The translations under genes were made by a program, and so were the position numbers. A stretch of DNA of 64,000 nucleotides. Source: Piper betle (taxonomy: Eukaryota; Streptophyta; Magnoliopsida; Piperales; Piperaceae). This document shows, piece after piece, positions 22,169-32,598 of the stretch. The stretch covers positions 1 to 64,000 of the forward strand of contig JAURVB010013507.1 in assembly GCA_033002965.1 (NCBI GenBank). Reading direction: 5' to 3'. Each line of letters opens with the position of its first letter. Positions within the stretch are counted from its first letter, which is position 1. Under the pieces are notes generated by a model. It saw nothing but the letters and a program-made list of their open reading frames with translations. It was not told the DNA's origin and ran no database searches.

Positions 22169-24121
22169 GTGGTGATGGCACAATCTTTAAGAGAGGAAAA
22201 TAATATTTAGAGTTTAGGGTTTAGGAAAACAATGTTTTCACATTCACAGCAATAAGGCATAATGACATCTAATAAAACAACTAGATCAAAACAATAAAAA
22301 ACATTTATCGTTTGATATTTTAGTAATTAAATAATAAATTATTTTTAAACATATGTCAAAATTAAAATTTAAATATCATTAGGAATCTGCAAATAATATG
22401 AAGGAAAATTTACAAATTGAGGATAATAATATACAAAAAATTAATGGCGAATAAGTAGATAATGTATAGTTTTGTCTTCTCTGTAACACTGACAATTATA
22501 AATGTCATCAGAATATAATAAGTAAAAGGAACAAAATTCACTGCAAAAACATGACTTTTTCTCCATGTCTTTCTCGACACTATTTTTAATTTTAACCATG
22601 GAGAAAAAGCTCTAATTTTTTTATATTTAAAGATATTTGAAGGCGAGTATGTATTAGTTTTCTAGCTTTTTTCTACTCTAAAAAATGTTCTTTAATCTTA
22701 AATGTGAAGAAAAGTGAAGTGGAAAAAGTATGGTTGAGAAAAATTTTCCACATTTTTTGGCATGGTTTGAAAATTAACAAGTACTTATCTTTGAAAATCT
22801 CCAAATATAAACAGATTTAAACTTTTTTAACCATAAAAAAACTACCATATAGAAGACACAAAGAACAGTACAATATTTCAAAAGTGGAGAAAAACCAATT
22901 TTTTGGATTGATTGATCCAAAAATTTACACTCGTTTTTGTAAGCCTAAATTTAGCAAAGACAATATTTTCCCTTATTAGAAGATCTAAAACCAAGAACCA
23001 TATTTAAAATGCCCTCTTTCAACTTCTTCTAAATATTATAATAATTAAAATTTAATATTTAGAGTTATATCCTAAATTCTAAATCTTAAATCATCTGTTT
23101 ATGCAATATAAAATTGTCTGATATATCTCATACTAAAATCTCTTCGATAAATTATCAACAAAATATGTTGAAAAAAATTATAAAAAAACTTTTATACAAA
23201 TTCTTATTCTTTTCAAAATTTTCTTCTCACGGGATCCGATCGTCGTGAAGTTTTTTTATCTTCCACAAACCTATAATTTTTTAGTGAGGAAAGAAAATTT
23301 GGCGATTTCATGACAAGCAATGCCAGAGCGCAGTAACGAGGTTATAAATAATGCCCGAATCGGGCGTTGACTTCCCTGTCGGGAGTTAGTCAAGTGGGGC
23401 CTACTCATGGGTTAGGCTAAAATAAAAAAACCTACTTAACTATGATGCCTCTCGCAACGAGAGGATGTCCTTAATACTGGTAAAGCCAAGATTGGGAGGA
23501 TCTAAAATGAGTGTTTGGTTGTGCTCCCACTTTTATAAGATTAGGCCCGGGAACGCTTAAGACTGCACTTCCATTGAAACATTCATGCCAACGTTGTGCG
23601 TATACTTAAGTGCTTTTGTTATCTGTTAAAAGAGTAGTTTAGTTAATGGTAGATTGTTGAGAATCATCGTCAAAAGGAATGAGAACATAACTACCCAAAT
23701 TAATAGCTTTGACTTGGGAAGGTTAAAAGTATACTGAAATTGTTAGCTTAAATATTTCTTGGTTTTTATCATTGTTTCTACCTATTCTGAGGTTAGTGAA
23801 ATTGTCAAACTTATATTGTTGAAGTAGATTGATAATATAAATACTATTTTACTGTAAACTTATTGTGAATCAAACTATATTTATTGAGATTATACTTAGA
23901 TAAATTTAAGTCATAAATCTATTATATATTTTTTTTGTTTTCTGTTTTTTAAGCCCGTAAGTATGGTAATCACATCGACAAAAATATGTGTAATTTAATT
24001 AACGAATTTATAATATTTTTTAATGAACAACAAATAATTTTTTTTTAATAAATATTAATCTCACTAACATGTTAATCTCACAGCTGTATCGATCAGGTTG
24101 AAAGTTTGACTAACACTCTCG
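22169..24121. other. No gene seen; AT-rich
   Basis: Long AT-rich stretch. Two blocks (about 22,550-22,760 and 22,850-22,990) hold words like GGAGAAAAA and its complement and might be remnants of a foldback element. The part 23,220-23,560 is less AT-rich and unassigned. Confidence 0.5.
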
Positions 24122-24370
24122 ATGAGTGGCATGCGTCTTAAGTATCAAAAGTGTTGCGACATACTAACGAGAGCAGTTGGAACAAAACAATGGACAGGAG
24201 TTGCTCTCATGAGGTCTGCAATTGGCATCTATCAAAATATTCGAAGTTACGCCGCAGCTTGTATTGGTGGATCCCCAATTGTCTATTTCGACTTGGATGA
24301 TATTCATGAACTTTTATTCCTCCTTAAGAGTAAAGACTTTGCCAATCGGCCACTTGGCCCCAAAAAATAA
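24122..24370 (+). CDS. Unrecognised 82-codon open frame
   Basis: The frame starts MSGMRLKYQK and ends NRPLGPKK. Composition is balanced for a protein, unlike most frames around it, with two cysteines and a hydrophobic centre. I do not recognise the family and see no splice sites that clearly extend it. It could be a leftover exon of a decayed gene or chance. Confidence 0.25.
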   Translation: MSGMRLKYQKCCDILTRAVGTKQWTGVALMRSAIGIYQNIRSYAAACIGGSPIVYFDLDDIHELLFLLKSKDFANRPLGPKK

Positions 24371-25635
24371 AGAATAAAAGTGAGTTTCGCACAACAACTG
24401 ATTTTAAGATCCACGATGCCTAATTTAGAGCAATGAGCTATGATGATCGGCGTTCAAAACTTTAAGACATGGACTTAACTTGGTTGGCTATTCAGTAAAC
24501 TTGGCTCTAAGTTGAAGCTGATTTTAACTCATTCACATTAATTTTCAATGCAAAAAGTAATGTTTTAACCTTGATTTAACACTGACTTGATCAAACAATA
24601 AGATAATAATGTGTTAACATTTATTTTTAGTCATGAACAAAGAAATAGAACCAATCATAATTGAGTTTTATCCATAGGGAGCAACTTGTTGGTTTGATTC
24701 AAAAGGTCAAGTAATAGAGTTAACTTCCTGAATTTTGTCGAGTTAAATTACAAAGATTGTATTGATGAGAAGATATAATAAAGATAAGAAAGCAACAAAA
24801 ATAGGCATTATCTTTTTCAGAAAATTTTTTGAATGTCCATACTAAAGGGGTTACACGGGAGAGAGCTAACTAAGATTACAAATTAAGTGTGAACGACTAG
24901 AGTAGTGAGAAAAATAATCGCATGCTTTGGACAATTAAATTTAGAAATTTGCTATCTTCAAGACAAACATGCAATGGGAATTGATAAAATTGGCAAATAA
25001 ATGACTTCTCAAACATCGGAATACAGCTACAACATAGATATGGAGTGCAAGCGCTAAAGACTCACTTTTCATACCCAATGACACGGTCAATGCAAGACTC
25101 TGATAAAAATTGCTGTATAATGCAAAGTTCAAAAGTAGATAATAAAAAACCAAAAGGCATCAGACCAATAAGTGGAATTCCAAAGTTGTATCTACCTATG
25201 TAGATGCCATCGATATTTAGGTAGCCCAGCTGATTAGGGTTTACAGCATTGAGTTAAACCTAGACCTATTGCTTCTATATACCCATGAATTGCCTATATT
25301 GAAGTTCTTTTTGGCTATCTCTCCATTTGATATGATAGGGACACTGAACTGCAGCTTCTAAACATTAAAGCGTATTAAGAAGATGCTTCATAATGACATT
25401 TAAAAGTATAAGGGAATTTCAAGATTGTGATGCTTACACCTATGTAAGCGATTCATGGCAAGCAACAGAACAACAACGTGAAGTCCATAATTTTGAAAAA
25501 TGAAAATACACTGGCACTGTATCACACGAACACGACACTACAAAAAATAAAAAATGAGAAATTTATAAACTATTGTCTTCAGATTTTTCATAGTCCAGAC
25601 AAGCAGGGACACACCAAGACACAAACAAGAAGATG
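24371..25635. other. No gene seen
   Basis: AT-rich; no homologies recognised on either strand. Confidence 0.5.
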
Positions 25636-25640
25636 GTCAT

Positions 25641-26918
25641 TGTTAAGTTTATCCCACATCAGTTGTAGATAATGTTAGTGAGTTGTATGTAGGCTAATAA
25701 GAAAGTCTTATTTTTTAAGTTAATTTTTGGATTAAGAGAGGTCTGTTACACCTATTGCAAGTCTTTTTGGAAGCCCGAAGGCCCAACAAATACCACAGCT
25801 TGCTTAGGGGCCCAAAGGACCGAAGATGTGGTATCAGAATTAGGTTACGATCTTGGAAAATTTGGTGTTTTTTATGCCGATTGTGGTTGTTTCTTTCATA
25901 AGTTCCACCTGATAATTTAAGGGGAGTTTACCACGTAGGTACCGTCGATTTAAAAGGAGATTGCTAGACGATTATGGTTTCGCTAAATGATGATGGTTTC
26001 GGAGTCGCCTGATATGTGAAAGGGAGTTGTTTGAAGGTAGTTTGCTAAGTAGGTGCTGTCTAATTTAAAGGGAGATTGTCAGACGATGATGGCTTCGGGG
26101 TCACCCGTCGCCCGATGTGTTAAGGGGAGTTGTTGGGTTTATCTCACATTGATCGTGAATAATGTTGGTGAGTAGGGTTGCTAATTGAAGCGAGCCAGCT
26201 CGTGAGCATTTAGCATTCGGCTCGGCTTGACTCGACTCGAAACTCGACATTTAAATGCTCGACTCGAACTCGACTCGAACTCGAATCTTACGAGCCGAGC
26301 TTGAGCAAGGTTGTGTTCGACTCGACTCGACTCGGTTGTAACTCGAACTCGACTCGAACTCGACTCGTAGTTCGACTCGAACTCGACTCGATAAAATAAT
26401 ATAATAATATAGTCTTTATATTATATTATATATATATATATATATATGAAATATAATAACAAAGAAGCAAGATAGTTGAGATGGTAAGTATTCACCTTGA
26501 TGACTTCAAGTTGTGGGTTCAAACTACATTTGCCTCATTTTTTTTAAGTGAGGTACTTTTGACTCTTTAATCGAGGCTGGTTTCGAGCTCACGAACGAGC
26601 TGGCGAACGAGCTCATAAAAATAAACAGTTTAAGTATATTCGAGCTCGAGTCGAGCTCGAACACATAAAAGATATTCGAGTCGTACTTTCGAGCATGTAT
26701 GGTCCAAAACTCGTTCGATCTCGAGTCGAGTTCGAAACGAGTTTCGAACTATTCGAGCCGAGTTTGAACACATGTTGAGCTCGGCTCGCTCGCTTCAATT
26801 AGCACCTCCTATTGGTGAGTTGTATATAAGCTAATGGGAAAATATTATTCCTTAAAACTAATTTTTGGATTAAGAGATGCACGTGACACCTATTGCAAGT
26901 CTATTTGAGGAGCCCGAA
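25641..26918 (+). mobile_element. TRIM family 2, copy 1, with a MITE in its 3' LTR
   Basis: The 5' LTR (25,641-25,787) starts TGTTAAGTTTATCCCACATC and ends GGCCCAACA. The 3' LTR starts at 26,131 (TGTTGGGTTTATCTCACAT) and ends at 26,918 after a 639-bp insert. A TGGTATCAGA site near 25,832 serves as primer site, and a purine tract (TAAGGGGAGT) precedes the 3' LTR. The 5-bp target duplication is GTCAT (25,636-25,640 and 26,919-26,923). Net length without the insert is about 630 bp, with no coding capacity. The internal region has direct repeats. Confidence 0.88.
26173..26811. mobile_element. hAT-type MITE inside the TRIM LTR
   Basis: The terminal inverted repeats are TAGGGTTGCTAATTGAAGC and its near complement GCTTCAATTAGCACCTCCTA. 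They are flanked by the 8-bp duplication TTGGTGAG (26,165-26,172 and 26,812-26,819). Size of duplication and TAGG ends fit the hAT superfamily. The interior is built from many CTCGACTCGAA-type words with an AT-rich centre, and has no coding capacity. Confidence 0.88.
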
Positions 26919-26944
26919 GGGCCCATCAGTCATAAATAAGAGCA

Positions 26945-27233
26945 ATGAACTTTACGAGTTGCATGGCAGGTAATAATTCATCAAAGTTCAGAGCTTGGCG
27001 AAATGCATCAACAGTTTGGATTTCTTGGACCCCTTCAAGATCCAGTACATCCTCTCCAGACACAGATGTAACCCTTCTTCCACCCTGCTATCTACTGGTT
27101 TTCCTAAAACAATGTCTTAACCTTGTTGAAGGAATAATTGCCTTCTTCTTTATAGAAGCATGTTTTGCCCTCACATCATCTGAATTTTCAAAATCAGGTT
27201 TCTTTTCTCTCCTCTCATCGCGTGCGTCAAAGC
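26945..27233 (-). pseudogene. Sec14-like phosphatidylinositol transfer protein, single pseudo-exon
   Basis: Read on the minus strand from an acceptor (TTTACAG|GC at 27,233), the frame gives GFDARDERREKKPDFENSDD, then KHASIKKKAI, and later VTSVSGEDV and VDAFRQALNFDELLPA. This is the N-terminal region of plant Sec14-like (SFH) proteins, which exchange phosphatidylinositol and phosphatidylcholine at membranes. A TAG at 27,088-27,090 interrupts the frame. The following CRAL-TRIO exons are not seen. The TRIM insertion at 25,641-26,918 lies immediately downstream in gene orientation. Confidence 0.8.
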
Positions 27234-28156
27234 CTGTAAAATGTGATTCGATCACTGATCAACATTCAAAAGGAAGCATCCAATATTTAGCTGATTTAAG
27301 CAACTAAATGTCTAGAAAGCGAATGTGAACATCAAAATCATATTTCCCACATAATTTTTTAACAGCATTTTAAAGCCAGTTATGAATCTACTGGTTGGGT
27401 TATAAACTACAAGAAAATATCATTTACACGCTTATAATTGATAGTTTTTCAAGGTTATCCTTGGTAGGTACTGTTTCTACTTGCTGCTATTTACTTATCA
27501 TCATTTATGTTTTTTATGTGAGACCTATATTTCAATAAATATTATGAGAAAAGATGTACATGATTTGATTAATAAATTAATCTGATTAATTATGTCTTCT
27601 TTCTTATCTACTTTGGATCTTCTCCTTCTCTCTTTTTCAGTTTATATTTTCTTTCATCCGATTCACATATCAAATAAAAACCAAACCTTATTTTATTATA
27701 ATTAAAGATAGTAAAGAGACCACGACACTATTAAAATACAGCCTTGTTATATTGATCTCATTATTTGCCTCTACACAGTTCTCTTGAACATAACCTAAAT
27801 TTATATTAAAATGGTAAACAATCAGTTCATAGATATATTTTAAATAGAAATTAATTTATATTTAACAAATTATTTATTGATAAATTTTTAAAATATTGTT
27901 GTATATTCACAATTGATAATAATCCCATTCTTATCACTATAAATAAAAGTGAGTCAATTAAAGACTAATTTAAGAGATGGATTCAATGATTCATACAAGC
28001 AAATTCTTCTAATTGTCTGAGTAATCCATAAACGACAAAAATCTCTCTCATCTCTGTATATTACAAAAATGAAATTGTCTTTGGATAACTATAGAACAAA
28101 AGATTAGGATTTGAAAAAAAATTTGTAGTTTGATCATTTCTTTTTCAACTGTAGAT

Positions 28157-28198
<42 letters not shown>

Positions 28199-28319
28199 TT
28201 ATCTTTATCTATAGTAGATAAGATTTAACTGAATGGTCATAAATTTGATAAATTTGAATCCTTCTTGGGAAATTTATGATTAGCTTTTCGAAAAATTTCC
28301 AAACAAGCAATTTCAAATA
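27234..28319. other. No gene seen; TA microsatellite
   Basis: AT-rich with a TA tract at about 28,158-28,196. Possibly former introns or flanks of the Sec14-like gene, but nothing shows it. Confidence 0.5.
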
Positions 28320-28475
28320 TCTGATTTTTATAAAATAAATCGACTTCAATTCTTGAATAATCTGTATCGCTTATGGTTATATTGCAACAAAAGATTTCCT
28401 TTTGATGTAGAAAAGGTATCAATAACTATGATCTTACATATGGACAAATCCTTGATGCCTTCTTCATTTGCAAGG
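28320..28475 (+). pseudogene. ycf2: Plastid ycf2 fragment in the nucleus, first copy
   Basis: The plus-strand frame reads [21 protein letters not shown] and, after a one-base change of frame, [15 protein letters not shown]. It resembles the middle of plastid Ycf2. The same segment occurs again at 29,670-29,855 with better conservation. Frames are broken, so it is a nuclear plastid-DNA remnant. Confidence 0.75.
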
Positions 28476-29394
28476 ATGACCTCAAAGTTCCCACTGGGTG
28501 GAAACAATGGGGCCACTGCATTAATTTTCCTTTACTTTGTCACATTTTGTTAAAAGGGCTAGAGGAAGATAGTGCATCAAGCTGTTAGCAAAGGCTAACT
28601 TATCCTCTTGCCATAGATCATAGTGAGAGAACCCTAGGGGAGACACTGAATCCAACTAGTTATTCATCAAAGTTTTATTGGATTCAATGACCAGAGTTAG
28701 ATGAGGAAATATAGCTCGTCAGCACTAAACAAAAATTCGTTTACTTGCATCAACTTTTAGAGGAGCTTTCTCAAATAGAGTTTTGAACATTTTGAAAAAT
28801 CGGAAACCCAACCACAAGGAGACATGAAGCCACCTCGATCCACAGAGACAAAATGTATGACTGGTTCCAACAGTTCATCTCGAAGAAAAGACTCACCGAG
28901 TCAGGATCACTAACTAATGCTATTACTACCACGGGCCTTATGCAATTGATCCTTATAAGTTCTAGTATCAATAAGAATTCTAGTTCTTATGCTTTATATG
29001 TTATGGTATGAATATATCATACCAATTCGTTATGTATGGATGATGAGATTCTATTTATACAAAGCCAACTCTACTAAACTTGTAGAACATTCCCATTGGC
29101 GTGCATCTAGCAATAATTGAACCTACAAATTTACCAATTATGAGTTGGATGCTTTAACTATTCAATCATGGATGCTTCACAGGAATCATTGTAAATAACT
29201 AAATTCCAATTGAAATGAAATCTTTAAGACCCAATAATCAATAAAAATACATTTCAAGGCCATTTTTTTTTTTCCTAATGTTGTGATAGCGATTCATCAT
29301 GCAAGGTAAAACGAGCTAAAGGCTGTTGCACTATCCTCTAAATGGATTTCTCGCTCTTCCACATGTAGAAAGGGAATAAATCAATCAATCAATT
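28476..29394. other. Unassigned, possibly partly plastid-derived
   Basis: It lies between ycf2 pieces. The part 28,990-29,320 has a composition unlike the surrounding AT-rich DNA and may also be plastid non-coding sequence, but I cannot assign it. Confidence 0.35.
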
Positions 29395-31150
29395 TGCAGG
29401 ATCATCAGATCCAAGATGTGATATGGTTCTGAAGGATGAACCATAAATAGATAGTGAAATATATACATGAATTGTTTTTGGATCATAATTGGAACCCCCT
29501 TTTTTGTATCAATCCCACATCAGTAACTCTATCCTTTCCTCCTGTAAGTAGTTTTAGACAAGATACCTTTGAAGTGGATACTTAAATGCCAAGTATAACT
29601 CGTAATAACCGATTTTTCGGCGCATATAACAATTTTTTCACTGTTTCAGGTGTTAATTTGCTTTCTAAAATGTGGTCTTGAATAATCTGCATCACTTATG
29701 GTTCTATTGTAACAAAAGATTCCCTTTTGATGTGGACAAAGCATTGATCAATAATTATGATCTTACATATAGACAATTCCTCAATGTCTTGTTCATTCGC
29801 AACAAAATATTTTCTCTGTGTAGTTAGCAAAAAAACATGTTTTGGGGGGAGTTGAACAAACTTCGTACACATATCTTCGATATAGGATCAAGGGGTCAAT
29901 TTTGAATAAGTTTCAAATAAAAAAGGTGAAATCGATCAAAATTAATAAAACTATTTTGACTATAAGTGTATTGCACAGGAATCGATCATTCCTATGATTT
30001 TTTAATAAAAAGAAACAATAAATGGTATGTTGCTGCTTTTTTGAGATATTAAGAACCACCAAAGTAATGTCTAAACCCAAAGATCAATGTAAAGATAACA
30101 GATATTGAAAGGTTCAAATGAGGAAAGACTTACGGTGAATACTTAGGCACCCAAAAACGAAGAAAGGCATAGTAAGCAATGAAATGCTTCAGGGAGTTGA
30201 AAATAAGTATAGATGACTATTCATAGATATTACCTTGGCACTAAAGAAGAGTTCAACTCAATGCTTAATTTTTGTGCTAGCAAATCTTGATTCAATATTA
30301 GAAGTATATTGATTGTTCCCCAATAACTGAACACATTTTTTATGTAAAGACTATATATTTAATTCCATCCATAAATTCATTTTATTCTCGATAAGTTTTA
30401 ATATCGATAAGAATTTTAAGTCATACTCTTCATAAGATTTTTTCAAAAAGAAGAAGAAGAAGAAGAAAGCATAGGTTTCTTTGATTAGGATAAAAAAGGC
30501 CAATCAATTAGTTTTACAATAAATTAGACAATATCTATAAATAAATATGATTATATTGCTTCGTCTTAGGTAAAGTCGAGTTTTTGTTGGATATCATGTC
30601 CCCAAATCAAGTACTTCCCTCTTATGTTATTTTTTCTTACTATAAATATAAAGAAAAGATTTAAATCGGCATCTAACCAATAAACTAAGAGAATAGATGA
30701 GCAATTGAAAATTTCATACTCTCTCTTATTATATATATTTTTATTTTTTAAAATTAATATAATATTAATACATTAATTATTAAAGAGTAATAATTAACCC
30801 AATATTTTAAATTAAAAAAATACCAAGCAACGCTCTTTATTTGTTTATTTTTTTTATCTCACTATAAATGGATTTTATACAATGATTCTTTTTATTTAAT
30901 TATTGTTACTATTGTAAAGATAAGAGCTGATGATTTTTACCTAATGATTTTTCACAAAGTGATGACGAAACATATAATTGGTATAATTCTTTCCATTTTC
31001 TAATTCAATCCGATTTATTGATTCATAGAACTATTTACTCAAATGGAGACATTTTTGGAACACCTCGTCTATGTTAAAAAATTTTGTTATCAACCTGTTT
31101 TAGATATGAATCTATCGGCTTCAAAAGAGAAAAACTTGCATTAGTGTTAC
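29395..31150 (+). pseudogene. ycf2: Plastid ycf2 fragments, colinear second set
   Basis: Three pieces occur in ycf2 order on the plus strand. At about 29,400-29,445 the frame reads SSDPRCDMVLKDEP. At 29,670-29,855 it reads [20 protein letters not shown] then FSLCV. At 30,940-31,150 the frame resembles the stretch that follows it in Ycf2 ([12 protein letters not shown]). Ycf2 is a large essential plastid protein of an import-associated AAA complex. Stops and deletions are everywhere. A 1.1-kb AT-rich block (29,856-30,939) separates two pieces that are almost adjacent in plastid DNA, which points to a later insertion or rearrangement. Confidence 0.8.
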
Positions 31151-32400
31151 CTCTATCATCACAGTAACAATATCAAATTTTTATTATTGTTAATAAAATT
31201 TCTATGTGATATAAAAATATTGAAAAGGGCATAAATGAAACTTGTCTTTTTAACAAGGGCACAAGTGATATATGTTTAACCTCGGGTTGGGATCAGCGCC
31301 GAAATATTCGACCGTTGCCGTAGCCCCGTGGCAATTCGGTGGTGGACCCCGTGACGAAGATTGTCTTAGTCGTTAATTTGTGTGTGTGACGGAAAAAGAC
31401 AAAATTGGGGAATCAATTGGACGGTATTTGCAAAAGGCGCCACAGGGCATCGAACGGCAAGAGCTGGCCAAAGTGAGTAAAGTAAACGAGTAAACGGTGA
31501 GGATTTGATCATGGTGAGCCAAACGAATATAAAAAACGAGCAAAAGACGCATTCGTAGAACTTTAGGAATGCCGGCCAATCATGAGCATATAATAAGCGT
31601 AGCAGAGGGTGGACTTCGAGAATCAAGAATGATGACCATTCTTGAGAATCACAAAGTACACATTAGTACCTAAATTATATTTCATATATGAACATTAATT
31701 AAAATGAATAAAAGCATCTTACCCTTCACCACCGGTTGCAAACTCGGTACAAAGTATAAACTATGGACTTGTAAGCTTTGTTGGTCAAACTCGCAGGCTA
31801 GGAGATGCGAGCTTAGTAGGTTGAATGATAGGTTATTGTACCACCCTCAAGATCAGGAGCTTGTCCTAGTTCAGGCTTCAGATGACATCCATGCAGGAAT
31901 ATAGAAATATACTCACATTGTACCGCCGGAAATTTTATCACTAATAGTTAACATAAATTAAGACAATTAAACTATTTTGAAATCATTTTAACATGTAAAC
32001 ATATTCATTTGAGTAGGTTGTTTTATGTTCATCTTTTGTTGATTGGTTCTTTCCTATCAGAAACTGTTGAAACGGTTTTAGATTTCATTGACGTCGTCAA
32101 AATTAGAAGAAACAATACATATAACTTTCTATTAAGTTAAAAAAATGGATTAAATATTCACAAGAAAGGTAGTGTATTGTTCACATTTTAACGCCTCGTG
32201 GGGTTTGGTTTAATTATAGAATTATTTGTATGTGCCTTGTAATAAATAATATTTAAGAAATAGGTACATGTGTTTACTTCCTAGAGACACAACATCGACG
32301 ACATTATTATTGTTGTAACTCGGTTATGCAACTGGGCAGTTCTAAATTTGTAAAGAGGACTCTCCACCATCTCAAAAAATCAAAAGAAGATGGCTATTAC
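31151..32400. other. No gene supported
   Basis: The part 31,290-31,620 is richer in GC than its surroundings and carries no recognisable frame. The frame at 31,704-31,904 is not recognised. The last part holds the presumed 3' flank of calreticulin. Confidence 0.5.
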
Positions 32401-32598
32401 CAAAAATTATTAACCTTCGTCCATCACTTTTAAGATAAACAGAGAATTATTACATAATCCAACTATGCAAAGAGTAAGGCTACGGGCTGCATCTACAAGA
32501 ATTAAAACCGGAGAACTTCCAACATCATGGTGTTCAGCAACCACAGGATACCTTGAACTAATTATTTCCCAGAGAAATGGTCCAACCGGAAAAGATAC

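Noticed and set aside
22550..22990. CACTA-type MITE suggested by a CACTGCAAAAA start
   Set aside because: No matching inverted end or 3-bp target duplication could be found.
26945..27307. Plus-strand frame of 120 codons
   Set aside because: It is the shadow of the Sec14-like pseudo-exon on the minus strand.
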